51,354 bases of DNA, taken from assembly GCA_001940725.1 (NCBI GenBank), contig MDVR01000046.1, positions 1-51,354 on the forward strand, in the 5' to 3' direction. Positions 17,118 through 25,954 of the stretch are shown here, piece by piece (position 1 is the stretch's first letter; the number at the start of each line of letters is the position of its first letter). Both the position numbers and the translations under genes were made by a program. The DNA comes from Candidatus Heimdallarchaeota archaeon LC_2. GTDB lineage: Archaea > Asgardarchaeota > Heimdallarchaeia > Heimdallarchaeales > Kariarchaeaceae. Under the pieces are notes generated by a model. It saw only the letters and a program-made list of their open reading frames with translations, was not told the origin of the DNA and ran no database searches.

Positions 17118-17951
17118 ATAAAACACCGCTTAGTTGTTTTACTATTTTTCTTACTACTAATTACAGCATCGTCTGCAGAAATTGATGTCAATACTCTGAC
17201 CGTTGAAAGAGAAGATGGATTTCAATGGAACGTCATCGAATCCAAAGTCACCAGATTTGTCGGAGGAGATATGGATACCAATTTAGATTTCTCAGGTCAA
17301 AAATGGAGTGTATGTGTTGTCGGGATAGAACCAGCAGAGGGATATCCATCCCATCTCCTTGAACTGCAGGTATTCAACCCTCAATCGTTGAATTGGGAAG
17401 ATTCTGACAACGGTGCAAATCCTGACTTCACTGATGGTTATGATGCTGAAAATCTGAAGGTGGGACATACGATAGATTGGTTTAATCGATGGATTGCAGC
17501 TCCAGATTGGGAAAACTACGAACTCCTTAATGATCGAGTGATGCTTAGTTACAATGTTTTCGAGAGCGGAGAAATTAGTCTTGGTGGTTATAGAGGACCA
17601 ACAACAACATCAGTATCTAACAATCTTACAGTTGATAGTTCAACCGTTACCTTCTCATTCTCCGGTACATCAATGGATGAAGACTGGACCTACATTCTTG
17701 AAGGTTACGTGATCTATGACAAGGAGACAGGGATAGCTGTGGAATCCTATGTTTCCGACAGCGGTCATAATATTGCAGACAGCTCCTACTCATTTGAAAG
17801 TTCTTCCCTTCTAAAATACCAAGGAGAAGTGGAATGCTCACTTGATATACAATCCTCTACTGAAGACGCGAATTTTCCGATGAGTCTAGCGGTAATTGGT
17901 CTAATAATTTCAATTCGAGGAAGTAAGAAACTAAAGAATAAACTTCTCTGA
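17118..17951 (+). CDS. Secreted, membrane-anchored protein of unknown function; no standard start codon
   Basis: A clear signal peptide, KHRLVVLLFFLLLITASSA, is encoded at 17121-17177. It is in frame with a 226-codon stretch that would otherwise start at ATG 17271, and the frame is closed by TAG at 17109-17111. Between that stop and the signal peptide only ATT, GTC and ATA are available, so translation must use a non-standard codon or a base has been miscalled. The mature part is a beta-rich extracellular domain (WEDSDNGANPDFTDGYDAEN). A C-terminal hydrophobic helix (FPMSLAVIGLIISI) followed by a basic tail would anchor it. Family unknown. Confidence 0.7.
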   Translation: MKHRLVVLLFFLLLITASSAEIDVNTLTVEREDGFQWNVIESKVTRFVGGDMDTNLDFSGQKWSVCVVGIEPAEGYPSHLLELQVFNPQSLNWEDSDNGANPDFTDGYDAENLKVGHTIDWFNRWIAAPDWENYELLNDRVMLSYNVFESGEISLGGYRGPTTTSVSNNLTVDSSTVTFSFSGTSMDEDWTYILEGYVIYDKETGIAVESYVSDSGHNIADSSYSFESSSLLKYQGEVECSLDIQSSTEDANFPMSLAVIGLIISIRGSKKLKNKLL

Positions 17952-18050
17952 ATAAAAAATTTAACTAATTGGTCGATAATTCCCTTTGGGAGTATCCTTA
18001 TATTATCCTTATAATATATCAAAATACCGCATAAACTAATAGATCGAATT

Positions 18051-18078
18051 GGTCTTGCTCGGAAAGTTCCAATCCGTA
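18051..18078. repeat. Short dispersed repeat, copy 2
   Basis: Identical over 28 bases to 16220-16247. It lies 20 bp beyond the stop of the Cdc48-N-like gene, again on the 3' side of a minus-strand gene. Confidence 0.7.
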
Positions 18079-18098
18079 ATAATATAGTAGAATTGATG

Positions 18099-18773
18099 TT
18101 AACTATTCTCTTCCTCAAAATAATTTTTTAACTTTGAATCAACAACTCTTCCACAACTGCAATAGGCTTCGGATAATATAGTAGTCTGATAACAACATAT
18201 CCGTACATGTCCGAAGTTTGGAATTTCCATGGATTGTTCGATGGTTGTTCCTGTTATAAAATACTTAGTCTTCTTTTGAAGAATTACAGCACCGGGGGGT
18301 TCAGTTTGTGAGACTACAAAATATTCTAAATTATCAGAAAATAGTACGTCGATCAAATCTCCCAATATAACAGGATATCCTATCAATTTTTTCTTAATGA
18401 ATCTTAAAAGCAATTTATTATCCGTTGATAATGATTCATTTTTTGTTTGCAGAATTATTGATTTAGCAGATCTCAGAGGAATCTTATTGACTTTCACTAT
18501 GCCATCTTCAGATGTACCACAATTTAGTTGTATTAATGATCCCATCCGAAGTATTTCTTTATTAAGGTCTTGTGGATAACCAGGCCAAACAAGAGCAACC
18601 GATTTCCTTTTTCCTTCAATTTCAACAAAATCCTTTATCTTAACACCGAGCTGCATCATCAGTTTCTGATTCAGTCTTACTCTTCCAGGGATATAGTCTT
18701 TAGGATCCAAACCTACAACTCTTAACTGAAGTGTTAAACTATCTTCTTTTGAAGGACTATCCTTACTTACCAT
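18099..18773 (-). CDS. Stand-alone Cdc48 N-domain-like protein
   Basis: Codes for 224 residues. Residues 13-95 look like the double-psi beta-barrel of Cdc48/VAT (LRVVGLDPKDYIPGRVRLNQ, MQLGVKIKDFVEIEGKRKS), and residues 100-185 like the second Cdc48 subdomain (KLIGYPVILGDLIDVLF, FVVSQTEPPGAVILQKKTKY). No AAA ATPase follows. Instead there is a 40-residue tail with five cysteines (ICCYQTTILSEAYCSCGR). In Cdc48/p97 this domain binds adaptors and substrates. A free copy could act as an adaptor or competitor. Ufd1 has a related fold but its signatures are absent. Confidence 0.8.
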   Translation of the reverse strand: MVSKDSPSKEDSLTLQLRVVGLDPKDYIPGRVRLNQKLMMQLGVKIKDFVEIEGKRKSVALVWPGYPQDLNKEILRMGSLIQLNCGTSEDGIVKVNKIPLRSAKSIILQTKNESLSTDNKLLLRFIKKKLIGYPVILGDLIDVLFSDNLEYFVVSQTEPPGAVILQKKTKYFITGTTIEQSMEIPNFGHVRICCYQTTILSEAYCSCGRVVDSKLKNYFEEENS

Positions 18774-18857
18774 ATGAAATAGGGATCCTCAATAATTTGA
18801 TTAATAATTCGGAAAATCAATACATCAATGCTCAAATCGAAGTGAATAAATGAACTA

Positions 18858-18885
18858 CTCTGCTCGGAAAGTTCCAGTCGGTAAT
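18858..18885. repeat. Short dispersed repeat, copy 3 (diverged)
   Basis: Shares TGCTCGGAAAGTTCCA with copies 1 and 2 and differs at a few flanking positions. Unlike the other two it lies in the divergent promoter region between the Cdc48-N-like and LRR genes. Confidence 0.6.
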
Positions 18886-18989
18886 ATGTCATGTGGTAAA
18901 TCGATTGATGACAAACTTAAATATCTAATAACCACGTCAAAATATAATGAGATAAACATCTTTATGGGTTTCTGAAGAATTCTTTTTTC

Positions 18990-19892
18990 GTGGATATGGT
19001 ATTAGATTTTATCACAACAATTTTGGAAAATTTGAAGCTGAAAGTGAAACCTGAAGAAATCCTTAACCGTTCAATGACAAAAACAACTTCAAAAGGAGAG
19101 CTTTACAAACTCGATCTTAGTAATTTAGGTATCACACTATTACCAGAACGTTGTTTTCCACAAATTGATTCTTTAGAGAGTATTTTTCTGATGTCAAATC
19201 CAATCAAAGAAATTGGGGAGAATTTTTTGTTTGGGGTTCCTAACCTACGTGTAATTAGTCTTCGAAATTGTGGAATTGAGAATATACCAAATAATTTTTT
19301 TGCTAAATCTATTTATTTGGAATCCTTAGTATTATCAAATAATCACTTGACTAGTATACCAATTGCGATAAAAGGATTACAAAATTTGACTGATTTGAGG
19401 ATTGCAAGTAACCATTTAACTCAAATCAAAATTGAATTACTAGAAACTCTTTCAAATCTAAAAGTTCTTGATTTACAAAATAACGAAATTATTGCCCTAC
19501 ATGAGGACATGATATCGTTATCAAATTTAGATAAATTAAAAATGGAAGGTAATGAAAAGCTGGGGCAATTTAATATAAATTATGAGAATACAAGTCAAAT
19601 CATGTCATTTATCACGAATTACTATAGAGACAAGGATCCGCAAAAAGTTGAGTTTCTCAAAGCAGAAATCAATGGTCGAACAAGAGAATTTCAGTTATCA
19701 AAGGATCCTATATTCAAACATAATCGTGAGAAACTTTGTTCTTGGTGCGGAGCTCATGATCAATTTAGAATTGAGAAAGGATCAATTAGATCTAACTGGG
19801 GCTTCTCTAAACATAAAATTAATTTGGTAGTTTGTGAGAATTGCCAGAATGTACAAATGTTTTATAGGCACAGGAAATTAGATTTGACCTAA
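18990..19892 (+). CDS. Leucine-rich-repeat protein with C-terminal zinc-ribbon-like module
   Basis: A 300-residue protein. Residues about 35-190 hold six to seven LRR units (LYKLDLSNLGITLLPE, LRVISLRNCGIENIPNNF, LESLVLSNNHLTSIP, LTDLRIASNHLTQI, LKVLDLQNNEIIALHED). Residues about 245-295 carry two cysteine pairs, LCSWCGAH and VVCENCQN, about 37 residues apart, suggesting a zinc-binding module. LRRs are protein-binding scaffolds and are frequent in Asgard archaea. There is no signal peptide, so it is cytoplasmic. The start is GTG 18990 or ATG 18996. Confidence 0.85.
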   Translation: MDMVLDFITTILENLKLKVKPEEILNRSMTKTTSKGELYKLDLSNLGITLLPERCFPQIDSLESIFLMSNPIKEIGENFLFGVPNLRVISLRNCGIENIPNNFFAKSIYLESLVLSNNHLTSIPIAIKGLQNLTDLRIASNHLTQIKIELLETLSNLKVLDLQNNEIIALHEDMISLSNLDKLKMEGNEKLGQFNINYENTSQIMSFITNYYRDKDPQKVEFLKAEINGRTREFQLSKDPIFKHNREKLCSWCGAHDQFRIEKGSIRSNWGFSKHKINLVVCENCQNVQMFYRHRKLDLT

Positions 19893-20011
19893 AGATATTG
19901 AAATAATTTCTGTCAGATTAGGGAATTCTAGTGATGATACTAAATTGATCATAGATCCTCAACTGATTTAAAATCTCCATAAACTTAAATGTAAACAGGA
20001 GTTATAAACAA

Positions 20012-20452
20012 ATGAGAACCATGAATATATTTGAACATAGATATGTGTATATTTTTCAGGCTTCAACTTCAATAATCGTAGATCTCGATGATTTCACAAA
20101 TGAGGTAGTGATGCTCTGGGGAGTAAATAATGATGCACCTTCCCGACATTTAAAAATTGGAGATGGGGTATTGATAAAGAGTGTAAAACATCAAGGAATA
20201 GTTGGATACGGTGAAATTACTCGGGGTTGGCATCAACTGGATAAACCAATGGATCTTGGAAGAAGAAGTCTCTCTAAGTTTGGTGTAAAAATATTATATA
20301 AAGGTCGATTTCAGTCCACATTGACGACTTCAGAAATGCGAAAAGACCGGATATTGAGTCAAATGGAAATTATGAAACGTCCACAGGGTACATTTTTCAT
20401 ATTGGGATCTGAAGAAAAAAGAAGACTCAAGGAACTTTTGAAGGACAAATAA
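20012..20452 (+). CDS. EVE/PUA-like domain protein
   Basis: A 146-residue protein. YIFQASTSIIVD, LKIGDGVLIKSVKHQGIVGYGEITRGWHQLD and the later RFQSTLTT stretch follow the strand order of EVE and other PUA-like domains, which bind modified bases in RNA or DNA. A Shine-Dalgarno-like CAGGAGTT precedes ATG 20012. The family call is by pattern only; ASCH is the main alternative within the same fold. No partner gene (such as a McrB-type nuclease) is adjacent. Confidence 0.55.
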   Translation: MRTMNIFEHRYVYIFQASTSIIVDLDDFTNEVVMLWGVNNDAPSRHLKIGDGVLIKSVKHQGIVGYGEITRGWHQLDKPMDLGRRSLSKFGVKILYKGRFQSTLTTSEMRKDRILSQMEIMKRPQGTFFILGSEEKRRLKELLKDK

Positions 20453-20906
20453 GCCTAGTTTTATTTTTCGATTGTATTGAGAAAATTACTTTCGTTATAT
20501 TTCATCACTGCAGTTTCTGGTTCTGGAATATTAGGAGAGATAATTTCGAGATTTTTAATTTAAGTTAATTAGATCGAATTGCTATCAAAGATATATTCTT
20601 GACCCTAATTATATCAAGTATTAATTCCGACGATCGATCAAAAAATATCTCTTTGAGTATTATCATCCTCCAATCTTTTATAATTACTTCCATCCTTGTT
20701 TTCTAATAAATAGACAAATAAAAAAAAATCGCCTAAGATGTAAATTATTGATAATCTATCAAAGCATAATACCTAGTATTTGTAGATCATTTATTCACTC
20801 GTTACCCGAAATCGATCAAAAATTAATCGATATTGGGAGGGTAATGCCTAACTCAAACCCAGCCGACAATTCATGAGTATGACACATCATAATCATAGAA
20901 AATTGC

Positions 20907-20957
20907 CAATGCCCGTGAGCATTGACGTAAATATTGTTACTCAAATGAAATTTGAGT
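20907..20957. other. Two tandem perfect hairpins in a long intergenic gap
   Basis: CAATGC-n6-GCATTG (20907-20924) is followed 14 bases later by ACTCAAAT-GAA-ATTTGAGT (20939-20957). They lie past the end of the small minus-strand gene at 21016-21183 and may end its transcript or be part of an RNA. The rest of the 20453-21015 gap is A+T-rich with several ATCGAT/GATCGATC words and no frame I would call a gene. Confidence 0.4.
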
Positions 20958-21015
20958 GTTTCCAAAATTTGACAAAAATGAATCTATCAAACTCAATGGT
21001 TCAAACCCGATAATA

Positions 21016-21183
21016 TTAATCATCGGATCTATTTTTACGTTGCTTTCTAAGGTGGTCAATTACTTTAGCACCAACTTTGATACCAATTGACACCGCACCC
21101 CCTAATGAAGCATCGATTACTCCACCAACGATGGAATCGACAACTTTATCAGTAGCTGCAGACCTAATACTTGTGCTAGGCAT
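21016..21183 (-). CDS. Small Gly/Ser-rich protein, 55 residues
   Basis: ATG at 21181-21183 to TAA at 21016-21018 encodes a short protein with a small-residue helix in the middle (VVDSIVGGVIDASLGGAVSI) and a basic C-terminus (IDHLRKQRKNRSDD). The central part could be a membrane helix of the glycine-zipper kind. Composition and codon use resemble a real gene, and nothing else accounts for the stretch. It recalls in style the small acidic protein at 26420, which also has a Gly/Ala helix. Confidence 0.5.
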   Translation of the reverse strand: MPSTSIRSAATDKVVDSIVGGVIDASLGGAVSIGIKVGAKVIDHLRKQRKNRSDD

Positions 21184-21282
21184 TAAAATTTTCTAATTTA
21201 TTTTCATTAAAAAATCGATCGTCCAACTTTCCAATGATTGATATTAAATCTAAAGTAAATTAATCGACGTTCTTCTGAAAAC

Positions 21283-22227
21283 ATGATCTACACACCAAAT
21301 TTGATCCCAGATGGACATTTTGGGAAAATGGATGATAAGACAGTTATATTATTCAAAGGGGGACATTCGCCAATTGAGATTCCCCTAAAAATTGATGTGG
21401 GTGAGAATGTTCATTATATGGGCTGTTATTTTGCCGACGGGACAAAAAAAGGGCATGCATGGAAAATAAATGCTTCAACTCCTGAACAGGCTATGTATTA
21501 CAATAAAATTTATGACAAACTCCTCCCTAGTGAAGATTTTAAATTCAAAGTCACCTACAGCAAAACTCCTTCCGATGTCAGAACCGCTGATGAAATAACT
21601 AGAGATATCAAAAAGTACTGGGAGGAGAAAACAGATAATTCTTTTAGTGTAGGTAAAGTGTATATTGTTGACGCTAAGGTTGATGCAGCACTAAATCGAA
21701 ATAAATACGGATCACTGGAGATAAAAAATGACAAAGGTTTAGTTATGCAATTTCATCAAAAAATGTTGGATCAAACAATGGAGATAATCAGTAATTCTAA
21801 TGATAGAAAACTCCTTTGGGATTTTGTTCATGGGATTCTAGAAGGTGATGGATATGTGGCTGGGGGCGCTGAAAGATTGGGATTGGGGATTTCGTGCAAC
21901 ATAGACAATTACGAATTTATCCAAGATATCTTGGATAAACTAGGTATTCAATTTAGGACTGATACTTTTGATTCAGATAGTGGTAGATCTAATGGTGTAC
22001 AAATTCAATTTGGTTTGTTTGAAATACTGAAAAATTTTAAAGATATCAAAGATGATGTCTTTCAATATTATCCAAAACGTGCTGATCGCTTATTTGATAG
22101 AATGCAAGATCAAAGTACAGTTCAACATATGTTGGGAAAACGAAGTCAATCAAGTTTTACCAGAGCCAGAGCCAATGAACTTAAAAGTAATGAAATAACA
22201 AATTTCTTTAAAAATAGGCAATTATGA
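21283..22227 (+). CDS. LAGLIDADG-family homing-endonuclease-like protein, free-standing
   Basis: A 314-residue protein with two LAGLIDADG-type helices: NVHYMGCYFADGTKKGHAWK (residues about 42-61) and LLWDFVHGILEGDGYVAGG (about 184-202). The spacing fits a single-chain two-motif enzyme. The acidic catalytic residues (Asp and Asp in FADG and EGDG) are kept. It is not inside an intron or intein visible here, so it is either a free-standing homing endonuclease or a domesticated relative. The start is ATG 21283. Confidence 0.75.
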   Translation: MIYTPNLIPDGHFGKMDDKTVILFKGGHSPIEIPLKIDVGENVHYMGCYFADGTKKGHAWKINASTPEQAMYYNKIYDKLLPSEDFKFKVTYSKTPSDVRTADEITRDIKKYWEEKTDNSFSVGKVYIVDAKVDAALNRNKYGSLEIKNDKGLVMQFHQKMLDQTMEIISNSNDRKLLWDFVHGILEGDGYVAGGAERLGLGISCNIDNYEFIQDILDKLGIQFRTDTFDSDSGRSNGVQIQFGLFEILKNFKDIKDDVFQYYPKRADRLFDRMQDQSTVQHMLGKRSQSSFTRARANELKSNEITNFFKNRQL

Positions 22228-22402
22228 TGTCATTGCACTTAAAATCTAACTTTAATTAGATTATATTTAAATAAATTAAATTCTAAATATAAAACAATGT
22301 ACAATTTAATTTCTATCATTATGTGATAAAAATTTTATGGGTTAAAATGGTTGATAATTTGTAATTATAGATTTATAAAAATTTTATTTATTAAAATAAG
22401 TG

Positions 22403-24235
22403 TTATTCTACAGTTACTACTTTTGCTAAATTGGCAGGGTAGTCAGGATCATTACCTAGAACCACTGACGTATAATACGCCATCAACTGCTGTGGAATCG
22501 TATAAATAATGGAACTCAAAAATTTACTGTAACCTTTTGGAATTTCGAAATATTGGTCAAGCATTGATTTCATTTCAACATCTCCCTCTTCTATAATGCC
22601 AATTGTGTATGCACCCCTCGCACTCATCTCTTGCACAGACCCTATCATCTTGGTCCTCGTTTTATCATTTGGAATAGTAAACACAACAGGGTAGTCATCC
22701 ACAATTAACGCAATGGGTCCATGCTTGGATTCACCAGCAGGGTATGCTTCACAATGAATATAAGCAATTTCCTTCATCTTCAATGCCCCCTCTAACGCAC
22801 TTACGAAAGCCAAATTTCTCCCAAGATAGAATGCTGAAGATTTGGTGCTAAACCATTTAGCAAGATCTCTTGCTTTTGCTTCATTTACCCTAATAATTTG
22901 GTTAGCTACTGAGGATAAATTGTCAAATGCGTTTTGAAATTCATTCAACTCATCTTTATCCAATGCATTATTCAATTTAGCTAGTTCATAAGCGATACGC
23001 CAAACTGCTACTGATTGAGCTGTGAAAGTCTTTGTAGCAGCAACTCCTATCTCAGGACCTGCGTGAATGTATGCAATATAATCTGAAAACTGAGTAAGAC
23101 TTGACCCTGCGACATTGACAATCGAAACAATTGTTGCACCTCTGGATTTTGCATCTTTTATCGGTTTGATGGTATCTAAGGTTTCTCCACTTTGACTAAC
23201 CGCCATTACGACTGTATTTTCATCAACCAAATGCTTCACTGCGTCCCACTCTGCGGCCACACATGGTATTACTAATGGTCCACCAAATTGTGAAAAAGTA
23301 TAATACGCATTGAGTGAGGCATAATGTGCCGTACCAGCAGCTACCACAATTACTTTCGAAGCTTCATTTACTACTTTTCCAATTGTCTGAAAAATATCAG
23401 TTTGTGTTGATAACTGTGTAGCAATAACTTTCGGTTGTTCATGTATCTCTTTTAGCATGAAATGGGGATATCCACCCTTTTGAGCAGCTTCAGCAGTCCA
23501 TGTAACCTTATGTGGTTCTCTTTGAATTTTTTCACCTTCAAGAGAATTAATCTCATATCCCTCTGGAGTGAGTATTACCAATTCATTGTCCCTTAACGTT
23601 ACAACTTCATTTGTCCAGGGAAGGAATGCAGGTATATCACTGGCACAGAACATTGCATGTTCAGAGACACCAATGACCAGTGGATTGTCTTTTTTCAAGG
23701 CATATATTTTATCCGGTTCTCGCGTATGTGCAATAACTATTGCATAAGTTCCTTCAATCCTGTTTACCAGAATTTGAATTGCTTCTGGCATAGATTTACC
23801 CAATTTTAATTGTAGGGAAAGAAAATGTGGGATCGTTTCAGTATCGGTTTGTGATTGAAATTCATATCCTTCTTCTATTAATTCTTTACGTAAGCCGATG
23901 TAATTTTCTATTATACCGTTGTGAACAACCACTACATCGTTACTTGATACATGTGGATGAGCATTTGACTGATTCGGGATACCATGTGTAGCCCAACGGG
24001 AGTGACCGATAGCAGTGTGTCCGGAGTAATCGGGGAATTTTAATTCCTTTCCCACCTTTCTAATTGGACCTCGATCCTTCTTAACATCAATTCCATCTGT
24101 TGTAACAATAGCCATTCCAACGGAATCATAACCACGATATTCTAGACGGGTCAGAGCATCATATATTTGCTGTCCAATCGTATCCGTAAACCCATTTGAC
24201 TCAAGTGATCGAGTAATCCCAATAATTCCGCACAA
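22403..24235 (-). CDS. glmS: Glutamine-fructose-6-phosphate aminotransferase (GlmS)
   Basis: Makes glucosamine-6-phosphate from fructose-6-phosphate and glutamine, the entry step to UDP-GlcNAc. MCGIIGI provides the catalytic Cys2 of the glutaminase domain (residues 1-230, with RLEYRGYDSVGMA and HTAIGHSRWATHG). Two SIS domains follow (VVMAVSQSGETLDTI, GVAATKTFTAQ). The C-terminus DPDYPANLAKVVTVE is canonical. The length of 610 residues is normal. Its upstream region carries a 45-base element shared with the GlmU-like gene, so the two steps of the pathway may be regulated together. Confidence 0.97.
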   Translation of the reverse strand: MCGIIGITRSLESNGFTDTIGQQIYDALTRLEYRGYDSVGMAIVTTDGIDVKKDRGPIRKVGKELKFPDYSGHTAIGHSRWATHGIPNQSNAHPHVSSNDVVVVHNGIIENYIGLRKELIEEGYEFQSQTDTETIPHFLSLQLKLGKSMPEAIQILVNRIEGTYAIVIAHTREPDKIYALKKDNPLVIGVSEHAMFCASDIPAFLPWTNEVVTLRDNELVILTPEGYEINSLEGEKIQREPHKVTWTAEAAQKGGYPHFMLKEIHEQPKVIATQLSTQTDIFQTIGKVVNEASKVIVVAAGTAHYASLNAYYTFSQFGGPLVIPCVAAEWDAVKHLVDENTVVMAVSQSGETLDTIKPIKDAKSRGATIVSIVNVAGSSLTQFSDYIAYIHAGPEIGVAATKTFTAQSVAVWRIAYELAKLNNALDKDELNEFQNAFDNLSSVANQIIRVNEAKARDLAKWFSTKSSAFYLGRNLAFVSALEGALKMKEIAYIHCEAYPAGESKHGPIALIVDDYPVVFTIPNDKTRTKMIGSVQEMSARGAYTIGIIEEGDVEMKSMLDQYFEIPKGYSKFLSSIIYTIPQQLMAYYTSVVLGNDPDYPANLAKVVTVE

Positions 24236-24396
24236 AGCAAATCACCATTTTCTTCTAAAAATAAAATTGGTACTATATTGTTCAATATTAAATATCGATC
24301 GAACGATAAAAATTCGAGCAAATTATATTGTCATAAATGAAATTTGCTGACAAATAAATTATCCATCACAAGTATCGATCAATTGCCCAATTTATA

Positions 24397-24441
24397 TTTC
24401 CGTATTATTACCGGAATACTTCGGAATATATAAAACTATCA
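24397..24441. promoter_or_regulatory. Shared promoter/operator-like element, copy B (upstream of glmS)
   Basis: Aligns with 8028-8071 at 38 of 45 positions. It contains the inverted pair TTCCG-n9-CGGAA and a TATA box (ATATATAAAA on +). It lies 162-206 bp before the glmS start on the minus strand and about 140 bp before the glycosylase gene at 24578 on the plus strand. A second similarity, CTTGTA, occurs 18-30 bases to the right in both loci, where a plus-strand transcript would start, so the direction of use is open. Confidence 0.55.
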
Positions 24442-24577
24442 TTATTCAGACTGTTATCTTGTAGAAACTAATGGTCTTCGACATCATATTCCTCACACAA
24501 TTCAACTATTCAAGACAAATATTACTTCCCAATAAGAAAACATCAATAATTGAAATTGAACCCTCTCAATTATACAA

Positions 24578-25837
24578 TTGAAAATTTCTAATGAACAATC
24601 TCGCCTTTTGCACTTGAATTCTTTGATGCTGTGGGAAGAACCAGGGAAATACAAAACATTAGAAATAATAAAAAAGCTATCTTACTTGCAAATCGATGCA
24701 ATTTTTAGTACTGCCAGATCACAAGATATTGTTCTTCATAATAGGAGCACCACATACAAAGAAGAAGATGTATGGAAACTTCTCAAAACCAATAAAATCT
24801 TTGAAGGTTTCGCCCATGCTAGATGCTTAATATCGATTGATGAATTGCCATTTTATTATGCAAAAATGCTCCGTAAACGAGAGCAAATACCCAGCTGGTA
24901 CAAACTTGTAGCAGATGAATTGGATTGGCAAGGAGAGATATTAGAGACAACAAAAATAAAAAAAGAAATCGGTGTGAAAGACATATCTATTCCCGATAAT
25001 TTTCCTCAATTTACTGGTTGGTCAAATGCACCTAAACGAATGCTAGATTATTTGAGTACTAGAGGATTCATATTTTCTTCTAAGAGAGAAAAGTTTCAAT
25101 CATTCTACAAATTACCCAATCATCAGTACAAAAATTTCAAAAAAATTATTTCTAATTTACCCAGTAGAGAAGAAGAATTTCTATTTCATATAAAGTCCAC
25201 ATTACGCGCTGCAGGTCCATCACCATTACATAGACTATTGCATTACAAATACATTCATTCATCTATCGACATGGGCGGGAAAAAAATATCACCAAGAACC
25301 CTTGTAAGCAATTATATCAGAGAAGGAATTCTATCTGAAATAAACGTAGAAACAAGTAATGGTAAGGATGACAAATATCTATGTTTACCAGATCAATCAG
25401 ATATGATAACAAATATCCAACAGAAAGATCTCGAGGAGTACAATTGTTTTCTCCTCAGCCCGTTTGACAATGCTTTATGGTCTAGGGAAGCATTGTTAGC
25501 GCAATATAACTTTGATTATAAAATGGAGGTTTACGTTCCCCAAGAGAAAAGAATTTATGGATTTTTCACACTTCCTGTTTTGTATGGTCCAGACTTTGTG
25601 GGAAGGGTAGATGTAAAATTAGATAGAAAATCAAAGGTGTTTCACTGGATTAAATGGTCTTGGGAACCCAAATATAAGCAAATCAAATCGAAAACAAACT
25701 TTTGGAAAAAATTATCAGAATCTATTGAAAGATTCGTGCTATTTCATGGTGTTACTAAAACAAATTTAGGAAATATTTCTAAAACAAAACAAAATAAAAT
25801 ACGGAAATTAATGACCATACAGCTTATCGATGAGTAA
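24578..25837 (+). CDS. YcaQ/AlkZ-like DNA glycosylase (HTH_42 winged-helix protein)
   Basis: A 419-residue member of the AlkZ/AlkX (YcaQ) superfamily that unhooks interstrand crosslinks or removes bulky lesions. KLSYLQIDAIFSTARSQDIVL contains the QID triad (family motif QxD/QxQ), and FEGFAHARCLISIDELPFY follows as in YcaQ. The middle carries winged-helix segments (LDYLSTRGFIFSS), and LLSPFDNALWSREALLAQYNF and YGFFTLPVLYGPDFVGRVD form the conserved C-terminal part. The start is TTG 24578; no ATG precedes the conserved region. Confidence 0.85.
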   Translation: MKISNEQSRLLHLNSLMLWEEPGKYKTLEIIKKLSYLQIDAIFSTARSQDIVLHNRSTTYKEEDVWKLLKTNKIFEGFAHARCLISIDELPFYYAKMLRKREQIPSWYKLVADELDWQGEILETTKIKKEIGVKDISIPDNFPQFTGWSNAPKRMLDYLSTRGFIFSSKREKFQSFYKLPNHQYKNFKKIISNLPSREEEFLFHIKSTLRAAGPSPLHRLLHYKYIHSSIDMGGKKISPRTLVSNYIREGILSEINVETSNGKDDKYLCLPDQSDMITNIQQKDLEEYNCFLLSPFDNALWSREALLAQYNFDYKMEVYVPQEKRIYGFFTLPVLYGPDFVGRVDVKLDRKSKVFHWIKWSWEPKYKQIKSKTNFWKKLSESIERFVLFHGVTKTNLGNISKTKQNKIRKLMTIQLIDE

Positions 25838-25850
25838 CAATAAAAAAAAA

Positions 25851-25954
25851 TGGTGCCGCGAGCGAGATTTGAACTCGCACCTAAGGAAATTTGCAGATTG
25901 TGCTAATAATGATCACCACAATCCTCAATGCTAACCAGGTTACACCATCGCGGC
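25851..25954 (-). tRNA. tRNA-His (GTG) with a 27-nt intron and encoded CCA
   Basis: On the minus strand GCCGCGA pairs perfectly with TCGCGGC, and the T arm is GCGAG-TTCAAAT-CTCGC. The anticodon stem GAGGA/TCCTT encloses TTGTGG, then a 27-nt intron (25889-25915), then T. The intron sits after position 37, the usual archaeal site, and its CACAAT pairs with ATTGTG of the anticodon loop, as in bulge-helix-bulge introns. Removing it gives anticodon GTG. Position 73 is A and position -1 is T, whereas archaeal tRNA-His normally has C73 and G-1, so the identity is slightly uncertain. It converges with the glycosylase gene 13 bp away. Confidence 0.85.
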
